This document shows positions 1 through 8,565 of a DNA stretch of 16,876 bases, piece by piece. This DNA comes from Spirogloea muscicola (taxonomy: Eukaryota; Streptophyta; Zygnematophyceae; Spirogloeales; Spirogloeaceae), in contig WELB01000040.1 of NCBI GenBank assembly GCA_009602725.1, positions 168,406 to 185,281 on the forward strand. The letters are read 5' to 3'. Below the pieces are notes generated by a model that was not told the DNA's origin, did not search any database, and saw only the letters and a program-made list of their open reading frames with translations. The translations under genes were made by a program, and so were the position numbers. Position 1 is the first letter of the stretch. Each line of letters begins with the position of its first letter.

Positions 1-215
1 CGGCGGCGGCCGGGCGCCGCCTGGCGGCCGGCCCGCCTTCGCCAATGCCCGCCGGCGGGGCGCGGTGCCGCAAGCACTGCCGGCGGTCGGCGTGCACGGA
101 CCGGCAGTGCGGCATCGGGCGCGATGCCTCCCTCGTCTCGGGGCTCGAGGCGGAGCTCCAGGCGCACTCCAGGTGCTCTGGCGCTGACCCGCGCACACCA
201 AACCCGAAGCCTTGA
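1..215 (+). CDS. possible 3' coding fragment, Cys-rich, unrecognised
   Basis: One plus-strand frame is open from the window edge to a TGA at 213-215. It carries a basic Cys-rich stretch (RCRKHCRRSACTDRQC) followed by a short acidic helix-like segment. The Cys spacing C-x3-C-x4-C-x4-C loosely recalls CXC-type zinc-binding segments, but I cannot place it in a family. The stretch is extremely GC-rich, so other frames are open too and the frame choice is uncertain. A possible donor (CAG|GTGCTC near 171) could instead splice to an acceptor near 490 in the same phase. Coding status is a guess from frame openness and composition. Confidence 0.25.
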   Translation, partial: AAAGRRLAAGPPSPMPAGGARCRKHCRRSACTDRQCGIGRDASLVSGLEAELQAHSRCSGADPRTPNPKP

Positions 216-351
216 ACTGTTGTGGCGCTGGAACGGGCGCTGGGGCTCCGGCTGAGAGACGGCGCTGCCCACGACGCAGTCTCCGGCAGGACGCCGGCTG
301 GGACTTTGGAGTGCAGTGCAGCGGCTCGAGTCCCGATGTCCTCCGTCTCCG

Positions 352-424
352 GGCCACGCAGCTCAGTTGGCAGAGCGTCCCTTTGGTAAGGGAAAGGTCT
401 CCGGTTCAAGTCCGGTCGTAGGCT
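352..424 (+). tRNA. tRNA-Thr(GGT)-like gene or pseudogene
   Basis: The sequence has a perfect D arm (GCTC-AGTTGGCA-GAGC), an anticodon arm with TTGGTAA giving anticodon GGT (Thr), a T arm (CCGG-TTCAAGT-CCGG) and a 3' acceptor strand CGTAGGC with discriminator T. The defects are visible: the acceptor stem has two mismatches (GGCCACG against CGTAGGC), and the anticodon stem is one base out of register, giving an 8-nt loop or a 6-nt loop with a closing U-A pair. No CCA is encoded and no T-run terminator follows closely. Threonine anticodon GGT is typical of bacteria and organelles, while eukaryotic cytosolic sets use AGT. An organelle-derived or decayed copy is therefore likely. Confidence 0.55.
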
Positions 425-442
425 GTACACATCTGTAGCACA

Positions 443-1063
443 GTGGCTAAGACAGACGGTGTGTGCGCCGACGGTGGTTCCGCGCTGCTGCAGGCTGAGA
501 TCCGGCGAGCGCCTGGTGGCGGCGGCCAAGGCCGCGCCCCGCAACCCCCGGCGGGCTCGCCGGCGAACCGCGCCGCACCAGGTCGGGCTCGTCGCGAAGC
601 GCTCAAGCCCACTTGGGCTGCGTCCCCAGCATTGGGAGACGAAGCCCCTCTGCCCTCCCAGTGGCTGCAATGGCTGCCAATGGCCAGCCCACAAGTATCG
701 CCAGCGTTGGCAAGGCGATGCCCAAGCGAGCTCGCTGCCGCCGCCGTTGGGCAGCGCAGCCGCGCCACTGAGGCCATCTCTGTTGTGATGTGGCTGTTGC
801 GGCCGCGGTGGCGCTGTTGTATCCAGGTGCAGTCGCCTGACGCTCAGGAGGTGGAGCTACCCTCCACTCACTCCGCGGCCTCCAGTGCCACCACGATGGG
901 TGGAGCGCAGCAACACTCGGCGCCTGCTGACGGCGATCGGTCTCCCAGCGACAATGAGCTGCCATCAGCGGATGTCGACGGGACGCGGGGCCTCCTGTGG
1001 ACGGAGACCGCCAAGGCGCGCATGTTCTGGCTGCTTCGGGCACTTGGCACCGTCATCGACTAG
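443..1063 (+). CDS. unrecognised GC-rich open frame, possible terminal exon(s)
   Basis: A plus-strand frame stays open for 206 codons and ends TAG at 1061-1063. The first two thirds are low-complexity Ala/Pro/Arg, as expected from GC-rich DNA in any frame. The last part (from about 830) reads more like a protein tail: a Ser/Thr/Asp-rich linker followed by LLWTETAKARMFWLLRALG. A plausible acceptor (TATCCAG) sits just before that part at about 827. I recognise no domain, and overlapping frames on both strands are also open here. It could be the 3' end of a gene that begins left of the window, or non-coding GC-rich DNA. Confidence 0.2.
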   Translation: MAKTDGVCADGGSALLQAEIRRAPGGGGQGRAPQPPAGSPANRAAPGRARREALKPTWAASPALGDEAPLPSQWLQWLPMASPQVSPALARRCPSELAAAAVGQRSRATEAISVVMWLLRPRWRCCIQVQSPDAQEVELPSTHSAASSATTMGGAQQHSAPADGDRSPSDNELPSADVDGTRGLLWTETAKARMFWLLRALGTVID

Positions 1064-1065
1064 GC

Positions 1066-2037
1066 ACGCTCCTTGGGCGGGTGCATTGTGTGAATCACTG
1101 CTGCTCACACTCTGCCTGGCCACCGCCGACAATGCTAGCCAGCGTCAAACCTCATTGCGGGCACCCACCCTCCGGAAGTGGCGCTAATGTACATAGTCAT
1201 ACTAGTCCAGAAGTTGCTTCTAGTAGATGTGTTTGCAGCAGTATTGTGAAATTGCGTGGCTTTTCTAGTGTTGTCCTTGCATGCCATTATGATATGGGCG
1301 TTGAACATTTTTGAGATGAGCCGGCGCCTCAGCATTGCTACCCAATTACTGCAGCATCAACATGACTGGCTTTTCGATACACGTCATAAAGTGGCACATA
1401 GATCTCTGCGAGACCAACACTCAGTCGGCATTGCTTCACAGCGATCTGTTTTGCTGCCAACCGCACTGCATGCTGTCCGTGCAATTCAGAGTGCTATCTT
1501 CATTAACCTCGACTTCCAGGAAGGTAGCTCCTAGGTCAGTGCAAAATTTGTGATCAGCAATTTTCATGCATATCTATCTCTCGGGCAGCACAGAAGGCCC
1601 AAGAGGACAGAAGGCTGTGTACTGCCAAATTAGTTGCAGACCATCTGTAACACTTGCTCGAGTGTGTCGCACGTAAAGGATAGAGTGAACGTGTTCAAAG
1701 CCAAGCAGTATGAATTGTCACCTCAATAATTGAACCTTACCTGCAATGTGGACCTTGATAAAGCAGGCCAGGACAGCACATAAGATCGCAGGCAATCGTA
1801 GCTTGACCTTGCCTAATTGTCCAGCACGCTGGCGAGTATGAGGCAAACAGCTGCTACACGTTGAGCCTCAGACTTCCCGACCCGATTCTACATCCTGAAT
1901 CTGACGGCTTTGCTATAGTCCTTCAAAAGCTGTGGGGTTTCCACAGAGTCTGATGTAGGTAACAACTCCCAATGCGACATCGCTCCTTCCCCTCCCTCTC
2001 ACCTTGCTCTCTGCCCCTCCCCCTCCGCCCAGCCCTC
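1066..2037. other. intergenic stretch without recognised gene
   Basis: Base composition drops to roughly average after 1100. Open frames are short and show no family signature, and no RNA gene is evident. Bases 1981-2060 are strongly pyrimidine-rich on the plus strand and lie in the probable 3' flank of the minus-strand EZH gene. Confidence 0.5.
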
Positions 2038-2042
2038 TTACA
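2038..2042 (-). promoter_or_regulatory. candidate polyadenylation signal TGTAA of EZH
   Basis: On the minus strand TGTAA, the usual green-algal polyadenylation signal, lies about 155 bp beyond the EZH stop codon. It is the only copy I see in that orientation between 1550 and 2198. Its role is inferred from position. Confidence 0.45.
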
Positions 2043-2197
2043 AGACCCTCTCTGACCAACCCCGACTTTCTCGCCAATTTGGTCTGGTCAGGCAAGCACT
2101 GTACATTGTCGTCGATGGTCTCGGGCTCTCACTAGGTGGGCATGACGCATGCTACACTTGTGAACGGAGCGACCTGGATCTCAGGCGATGCTCTGAC

Positions 2198-5100
2198 CTA
2201 CTTCTGAGCCTTCTTGCAAGGGCGCTGAGAAGTTGGCACCTCCAGCTCCTTGCCATCGTACTCGGGCTTCTGGGCCCAGCTGGGGGCAAGGGCTCGCGTA
2301 TAGTGATAGTCGTAGAATATCTCGTCGCCCGCGTTCATCTTCTCCTTGGCAAACACGCCAACGCGGTGCTCACCAGCCACCATCATGATCTGATATAGCA
2401 CAGCTGACTTCAGCCACAATACAAAGCTCCAAGAAAAGAGAAAGGATGCCTGATACACAAGCACAAGTGGAGCAAATGGCATGTATAGAGTTTCAACACT
2501 TAAAGATCTGCGACGGACAATCAGAGCAAAGTGAGCTCTGCTGCAACTGACTATGTGCAGGATTGCAGCGTCAAAGGTCTTGCCTTGGTGTAACAGTTGG
2601 GGGTAAGGGAGTGATTGGCAAACTTGAGCTTGTTGCCCTTGCGGCATGCGTCCAGCACAAACTGCACGCAGCGGTGGCCTGCTGATATTTCGGGTTCTTC
2701 AAACTCACAAAGGCGACATTCGCTCCCTTGAGCAGACAAGAAGATTGTCAAGCATGTGATCACGCTAGAGAAGGCAACACCCTGCTGCTGCTTGAGCATC
2801 TGCCCGTTGGTGAGAGCAAGGAGCAGGTTCTGCTGGAAACAAAAGCTCATCCTTCTGTCAGGTTTACACATATATCATACAACTCTGCTTCTGAGCTCAA
2901 TGGGAACGACAACACAGAAGTCAATGTAGCAAGGCCCAACATGGTCATTGAGGTCGAAGAGGAAGGAAGAGTTGACGCGATCATAAATCTTTCCGCGCTT
3001 GTCGGCCTCTGTGTGGGAGATGAGCTCTCCCGTGTACTCCCCCAAGTACTCGTTCTTATCCACATCATCCTGAACCCCTCCAGGGGCGTGCTGCCCAGTA
3101 AGAACTTGATCAAGGGCCACAGCGGAGCCATGGCTCAGACATGCCGTGGACAGCAGCATCCACCATATGAATATAGTCACGCTAAGAATTTCAATCTCAG
3201 AGTTGTGGGTTTGTACCCTCAGGAATGCACCCCAGCCAGCGACGTCAGACCTGCCGAGCAAAATCTGGACAGAAACTCCAAAGACATGACAAGGAGTCAT
3301 GTGGGGGCCATGCTTAGATATGCAGAAAAGGATGACTAGAGGGGGCGTGCGAGTCAGCACTGCTATGGTTGGACATCATGGTGACCTGTGACTGGAAGAC
3401 TTACTCGTTGATGCTGGCGAAGTAGTATCCGCATGTTGCGGCATGGATTCACAAATTCCTTAGCTGGAGGGGTCCCTTCCGACCCGTCGCCGCACCTGTA
3501 GAATGTCTGACGAGCTCATTATCCCAGGTTATGGAACTCCCTTAATCCCCACTCAGCAGGTAAGGGACACAGGACTTGCAGCAGCATAGCTTTGCAGGCT
3601 TACAGTCTGTAAACGTCAACAGATAGTCATGGTAAGTGCACCCGCTCCAGCAATGGCGGCAGACATCGGGGTCGCATTCACGGTCGGCAGCGAAGCAGGG
3701 GCACTGCCGTGTCGTGCATCGGGAGGACGCGCAGCTGCAGCCCTTGAACTTATTCTTGCACCCTTTGGAGCACCTGCCCATATGCACAATGGAGCAATAG
3801 AGATCCAGTGATTTGATTGCACAAGCACTTCCTATGAGGCGCAAGGAAGGCCGCAACATACACACTGTAGGACAGTACTGCATATAATTAACTTGATGCA
3901 TCATCGACACTATAGAGCAAAAAGTGCATCTCAGCACAGTTGCCATTTATGGCCGAGTACATGCAAACTTCGCATCTTTTATTTATGTATGCGTGAGAAA
4001 ATGCACATGTATATGCTTTGACATGTCAACAGGAAGTATGTGTCATATGCTGGCCATACTGCATCAACAGCATCAAGCCACCCGCAAGATGTGCACAAGC
4101 TCACCCACAGAACTTCTCGCAAACGGTGCCGGCGAGCGCGCATGGGCAGGCGGAGCGGCCACAAGAGGCTGCAGCGCACAGGCACGGCCTGTACTGCTTC
4201 TTCGCCTCGCTGCCGCCCTCCAGCTTGCGCAAGCGCTTGAGCATGGCCGCCGTGTTGGTAGAGCGGCACCGAGCCTTGCGCGACCAAGCGGCCCGCCTCC
4301 TTGCCGCGCTCTTGGACTTCTGCAGAGCCCAGCGCAAAGCAATCTCAGTGCCACTCCGCTTGTACCACCACATGGGTTGGGGAAGGTCTAGGCCCCCAGC
4401 CGTTTCGGGGCTCAGAGTCTCGGCTTTGGCAAGACGTTACAGACGTCACAATGTTGGACACTGGCTGACAGTGGCACTGACCCCTACTGCCTTGTTGCAA
4501 TTTCCAGAAATGGCATCCAAGTTGGCCGCGCTAAGTCAGAAATTTGACAAGGTCAAGACTCTGCAACCTAGCAGGAACGCCCAAAAACAGCTCGGCATCT
4601 AGCCTCTCTTGCACTTGCATGTGTCTGACATCCTAGAACCCAGGATGCTGGAAAGCAATACCTCAGCCAGTCATTCACTTCAAAAAAGCAGAAGTTGTCC
4701 AACTAAGGCCTGGAAGGTTAGCATCCGAGCACGACAGCGAGATTGTTGGGCTAATGCAAGAGAGCTACAGACCAGCATCTCCACGTCCTCTGGCCGTTGG
4801 CTGCCACCACCATTGCCCAGCTTTTCCTCCTCTGCCTCAGCAGCCGCCAGCCAGCGCGCCACCTGGCGGCACGTACGGAGCCCCCGTAGAAGGCTGGCTG
4901 CGATCATGCAACTGGGGCACACAAGCCCCAGGTACTTAATGATGTTAAAATACGTTCATCCAGGGTACTTGCAATTGAGATCTTAAGAAACCCTGTGCGC
5001 TGGTAACACTCTTGATGTCATAATCTTGGCACTGACCCATACCCGTAGTAGTAAGGGAATATAGAATCACAAGCTCTACTCTCCAAGGGCTGAGGAAGCC

Positions 5101-7931
5101 GAAGTAGACAACCTCAGGCATGTGAAGTCTGCAGTGTATTTCAGAAATAGATCGGATGTCTGATACCCATTGTTCCAGCCTACACCACGAGATATAGCCC
5201 CCCGGTTGTTGAAGCATGCACACCCTCAAATCTCCTAAACCTTGTACAACCCTCTATGCTTTTGGTAGATAACGCAAGATAATAACGAAAGATAATCATC
5301 AGTCGATGATCCACTGCACAAGGTCGTGTACATTCGTGTGCGGCTGAGCACCTGTTGCGCCCAAACACTTGGAGGCCTTTGCTGCACAGGCCCTGCTCGA
5401 GCAGCGTCCAAGCAGCCTCCTCACGTTGTCCGCTCGCCGCCGCCAGCTCCCGTTTGCCATCCTCCTCGGCGCTGGCGGCTGCGGCGGCCCGCGTGCTCGC
5501 CCGCCGCGTCACTCTGCCGTGTCCTTCCTCTTCCCTCCTCTCTGCTCGTGCCGCTCTGCCCGATAAGAGCTGGCTTCTGGCACGACCCGCCGGTGCTTCC
5601 GAAGTGCTGCCTGCGGCACCCCTCCATGGCTTCCCGGCCTCCATGGGCGCAGCTGACGGGCCCTGACCCTCGGCGTCGCGAGCACGGGCATCAGCCTTTG
5701 CCCGTGCCTCCGCCTTCATCCTCTTGGCTGGCCGAGGCCTGGCATCATCGAGAAGCTCCTGCCGATGCTCCACAAGACAAATAAACTGGCGTGTAACTTG
5801 AAGGTCACCTTGCAGGTTTGCAGAGCATGAGCGACGTGATAGCAGCTCTGTCAGGTGAATGCACCATTTGTAGGGGCTACTCAAGAATCCTGCGGTTCAG
5901 CACACCTGCAGCCAGCAGTCGGACCCACACGGTTCGGTTGCCACCTCTGCCTGCGTCTGCGCCTCGCTCTCCCTCTGTATTGTCAGACCTTGTAAGTCAC
6001 ATTAGCACAGAAGTATCGCACTTGAACTTGGAGTGCTTCACACTGCAGAGTGTGTTGCATCATTGCTGACGCCTCCTTGGAGTCAAAGCTACCGTTTCAC
6101 CTGTATTGATTGGACGTAAGCATATCTGCTTCCAACTGAAGGAGAAGGGCAAGGACGAGAGGAGAGAAGAGGAGAGGGGCACAAGGGAAGGGAGGGAAAA
6201 TGGGGAACTAGAGCAAGAGGTAAGAAAGGGAGGAGCAAGACAGACCAAGGGAGAGAGAATGGAACGAGAGAAGGTGAGGGAGGAAGGGAAAGGGGGCGGG
6301 AGGAGAAGGGGAAGGAGAGGTTGAGGAAGGTTGAGAGGTGGAAGAGAGAGACACGATGAGGGAGAGAGAGGAGAAGCGGAATGGGAAGCAGGAGGAGGGA
6401 GGAGGGACAAGTGCAGGCAATGCAGGACCTTCTCTGTGCGAACATCATCTTGGCTGCACCCGTGGATCAGGCAGTCAAAGATCTGAAAGGCAGGAGACGT
6501 CACACAAACAAGTCGGGTGACAAGCTCTGCGCTTCAGAACGAGGCACCCTCAGTCGAGTGCAGAGGGGCTCTCTGTCAAGGCTGCTGCTTTCATCCTGCA
6601 TGGTGAAGGTCTCACAAGGGTCTATGACGATTCAAAGCTAAGGCAGAAGTGGTGCAAGGACTTGGCCGGCTCACAAAGCATCGCCGGCAGAAGAGGGCGT
6701 CGAACGAGTCCAGTGCAGCCTCCACGTCCTCAGCAAGCTTGCGGCCATCCTCCCGCTCCGCAAGCCACTGCCGGCGGGGATGCCTATGCCAGGAACTTCC
6801 ACCAGCTGTCACCGCTGGTTCACAGGGCGCGCCGCCTGAGGCGTTTGGAGGGCCCTTGCCCTTATCTGTAGGCCCGCCGCCGCCCTCGCGCCACAGCAGC
6901 AGCTCATACCTGGCCTGGAGCACATCGAGCGGGATGCTGAAAAGTGGCGGCCAAGGGCACAGCTTTAAGGGACTCACAGACATGCAATGGCTCGATGTAA
7001 TGGCCAAACTCATCAGTGGTTGTCTTCGCAGGCTTCAATCACATGGGCCATCGATCTGAGTCTGATTAGCCACCCAGCCTGTGACAACTTTGGCAGTGCA
7101 GAGGGCAGGGTACCTCGATCTCGGCGGGCTTGGTGTTGAAGGTGAGCGCGAGCTCGGCAAGGACTTCCTCAGACGTGCCCAACTCCTGGATCAACTGCCT
7201 GTGCTGCCCGGGTGACGATGAATTAGGCTGCGTAATCGCAGGTACTGCTGTAGGGTTCAGCCGCAAACCTTCGAGCAACTGATTCTACCCCCAATCCAGT
7301 TCCAGTAAGGCGACTACTAGCCTATAAATATTGTACTGCAGCGAGAGTGACAGACCGCCAGCTCGCCACGCAAGCATTGAACGTGGAGGGCGGCGTATTC
7401 GACCTAATAACAAAGTCATCTCGTGGGCGGAACACGCGGGGCCGCCGGGCGTGCAGCGGAGGCGCGCCGCCCTCCTCGTCGGAGTCCGACGCCTCCATGG
7501 TCTCCTCACCGACCGCGTCGTAATACAGCCGCCGCTGGCCCACTACAGTGTCGGTCTCCACCATCAGCTGGTTCCTGGCAACACGACATGGTGGCCATCG
7601 CAAGTGCAGCCTTAGGTACATTGGGCATTTAGGGTTCAGGTCTGAACCCTAAACCCCTAGACCCAAAGCCCTTATCTCCAACCTTAAACCCTAAACGTAA
7701 GCCCTAAACCCCAGTGCTGGCCAGTGTCACTCGCCATGCAGCGTGGCAACACCTGCCAACGAAGAGCCATGTCAGGTAGGCCGGCACGTTGGTGACGGCA
7801 GGGAGGACGGTGTGCGGGAGGCGCGCAAGCTCGCGCACCGCCGGCGGCGCATCGCCGTCGGCCAGGCCGGCGAGGCGCGCGTCGGGCGGCGCNCCCCAGC
7901 TGCTGCCGCACTGCCGCGCGCGCGCTGCCAT
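2198..7931 (-). CDS. EZH: Histone-lysine N-methyltransferase E(z)/EZH (PRC2 catalytic subunit), 15 exons
   Basis: Exons in transcript order: 7931-7753, 7574-7404, 7198-7114, 6914-6675, 6482-6429, 5974-5906, 5758-5352, 4911-4773, 4319-4105, 3773-3642, 3495-3405, 3264-3217, 3069-2941, 2661-2584 and 2389-2198 (stop TAG). All splice phases agree, giving 2229 nt or 742 residues. Seen in order: VPAYLTWLF (~48-56); [10 protein letters not shown] and an acidic SDSDEE patch (exon 2); [13 protein letters not shown] plus [10 protein letters not shown] (~219-236); PCGSDCW (~257-263); SANT-like [19 protein letters not shown] (~383-403); the Cys-rich CXC domain (~490-567); and the SET domain (~595-720) with [22 protein letters not shown] (N669-S671) and FYDYHY (704-709). 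Family knowledge: the nuclear PRC2 enzyme that methylates H3K27. The start is the only ATG in exon 1 and has a good context (GACCGCCATGG), but the N-terminus is shorter than in land-plant CLF/SWN, so an upstream exon is possible. One N (7893) makes residue 13 unknown. Confidence 0.93.
2390..2583 (-). other. GC-AG intron 14 of EZH
   Basis: The donor reads AAG|GCAAGA and the acceptor ATATCAG|ATC, both phase 0. Joining here gives [15 protein letters not shown], which matches E(z) SET-domain length exactly, whereas no GT donor fits. The other 13 introns in the model all begin with GT. Confidence 0.75.
5975..6428 (-). other. EZH intron 5 with long polypurine/polypyrimidine tract
   Basis: Bases 6137-6412 are almost entirely purine on the plus strand (GGAGA, GGGAAG and similar units, no exact tandem period), so the EZH transcript carries about 275 nt of C/U-rich intron. 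Several G-runs occur at 6285-6320. The tract creates long spurious open frames on both strands. Confidence 0.85.
7628..7653. repeat. head-to-head telomere-like inverted repeat in EZH intron 1
   Basis: TTTAGGGTTCAG, a 2-bp spacer (GT) and CTGAACCCTAAA form a perfect 12-bp inverted repeat built on plant-type telomere units meeting head to head. It is followed by further degenerate CCCTAAA units to about 7713. Confidence 0.9.
7647..7713 (-). repeat. interstitial degenerate telomeric (TTTAGGG) repeats
   Basis: At least three exact CCCTAAA units occur, with variants such as CCCCTAGACCC and ACCTTAAA in between, all reading as TTTAGGG on the minus strand. They lie within EZH intron 1 (7575-7752). 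Confidence 0.75.
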
Positions 7932-7969
7932 GGCGGTCGGCCCTGCTGCCCCTGTGAAACCGAGCTGAT

Positions 7970-8000
<31 letters not shown>

Positions 8001-8002
8001 AG
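7932..8002. promoter_or_regulatory. compact divergent 5' region between EZH and PEX4-like gene
   Basis: The EZH start (minus strand, 7931) and the first secure PEX4-like exon (plus strand, 8003) are about 70 bp apart. The space is largely CGG repeats (7971-8000). I see no TATA box. Control of both genes from here is inferred only from their arrangement. Confidence 0.4.
7971..8000. repeat. (CGG)10-type microsatellite
   Basis: Nine CGG units followed by CGC directly precede the first secure PEX4-like exon. An ATG at 7968 precedes it, but one base out of frame with that exon. Confidence 0.9.
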
Positions 8003-8128
8003 GCCTCCAAGTCGCGGCTGTTCAAGGAGTACAAGGAGGTGCAGCGCGAGTCGACGCCCGACTCCGACGTCCGCCTCGTGTGCGACGAGACCAACATCTT
8101 CCGCTGGACCGCGTACATCAAGGTGCCT

Positions 8129-8179
<51 letters not shown>

Positions 8180-8377
8180 CCCAGACGACGCTGCAGCCCT
8201 CGGCGGTGCGAAAGCGGCCTCACAGCCGCTCCGCCGCCGCCGCTGCAGGGCCCTGGCGACACGCCGTATGCCGGCGGCGTCTTCCAGCTTTCCCTGGCGG
8301 TGCCGGAGCAGTACCCGCTGGTGCCCCCGCAGGCCCGCTTCGTCACCAAGGTCTTTCATCCCAACGTCCACTTCAAG
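8003..8377 (+). CDS. PEX4: PEX4-like peroxisomal ubiquitin-conjugating enzyme E2, 5' part only
   Basis: Two exons are clear: 8003-8122 (40 codons, beginning ASKSRLFKEYKEVQRE and ending with NIFRWTAYIK) and 8249-8377 (43 codons, GPGDTPYAGGVFQL through VTKVFHPNVHFK). They join in phase 0 across a CCG-rich 126-bp intron (AAG|GTGCCT...CTGCAG|GG). The sequence closely follows plant PEX4/UBC21. By family knowledge this is a peroxisome-associated E2 that ubiquitinates the PTS1 receptor PEX5 for recycling. The usual length is about 157 residues; here only the first ~85 are present. The next exon should carry the active-site Cys (GEICLDIL-like), and I cannot find it. The start is unresolved: either ATG GCG at 7930-7935 spliced to 8003, or ATG 7968 with a one-base shift in the CGG run. 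The gene is truncated, misassembled, or continues beyond a long intron. Confidence 0.82.
8131..8178. repeat. (CCG)16 microsatellite in PEX4-like intron
   Basis: Sixteen uninterrupted CCG units begin 8 bp after the GT of the first intron's donor site. Long Arg, Ala or Pro open frames over this stretch on both strands are artefacts of the repeat. Confidence 0.95.
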
Positions 8378-8379
8378 GT

Positions 8380-8423
8380 CCGCCGCCGGCGCCGCCGCCG
8401 CCGCCGGCGCCGCCGGCGGCGCT
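8380..8423. repeat. imperfect (CCG)n tract after PEX4-like exon
   Basis: CCG/GGC units with interruptions start immediately after the second PEX4-like exon's donor (AAG|GTCCGC). The tract ends where the sequence changes to repeat-rich DNA of ordinary composition. Confidence 0.85.
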
Positions 8424-8534
8424 GGCAGGCCGCGCATTGCGGGCGAGCGCATGCGCTGGAAGCGAAGTCCGGCATCTGTGCTCTCGTTACGTTTTCTTCT
8501 TACCGTCAAGGAACAGCTCTTCCAACGAGGCAAT

Positions 8535-8552
8535 GGCTGTGATAGGTCAGCC
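8535..8552 (+). repeat. GGCTG-N8-CAGCC dispersed element, copy 1
   Basis: The core has stem arms GGCTG and CAGCC with loop TGATAGGT. It is preceded by AACAGCTCTTCCAA (8511-8524), which also precedes the copy at 13711. Confidence 0.65.
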
Positions 8553-8565
8553 CAGAAGGAAAGCT

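Noticed and set aside
550-720. Possible tesmin/CXC-type second repeat in the GC-rich block (RNPRRARRR, GCNGC)
   Set aside because: The Cys pattern does not match the C-x-C-x4-C-x3-YC layout, and the similarity is confined to short basic stretches.
2728-3339. 203-codon plus-strand open frame
   Set aside because: It lies antisense to the SET-domain exons of EZH, whose minus-strand reading matches the family residue by residue.
6060-6503. Ser/Leu/Pro-rich minus-strand frames (147 and 119 codons)
   Set aside because: Apart from 6429-6482 (EZH exon 5), they are translations of the polypyrimidine tract in intron 5.
8465-8490. KSGICAL reading as a possible start of the missing PEX4 active-site exon
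   Set aside because: It resembles TGEICLDIL only over a few residues, has no acceptor in the right phase, and the following residues do not continue the family.
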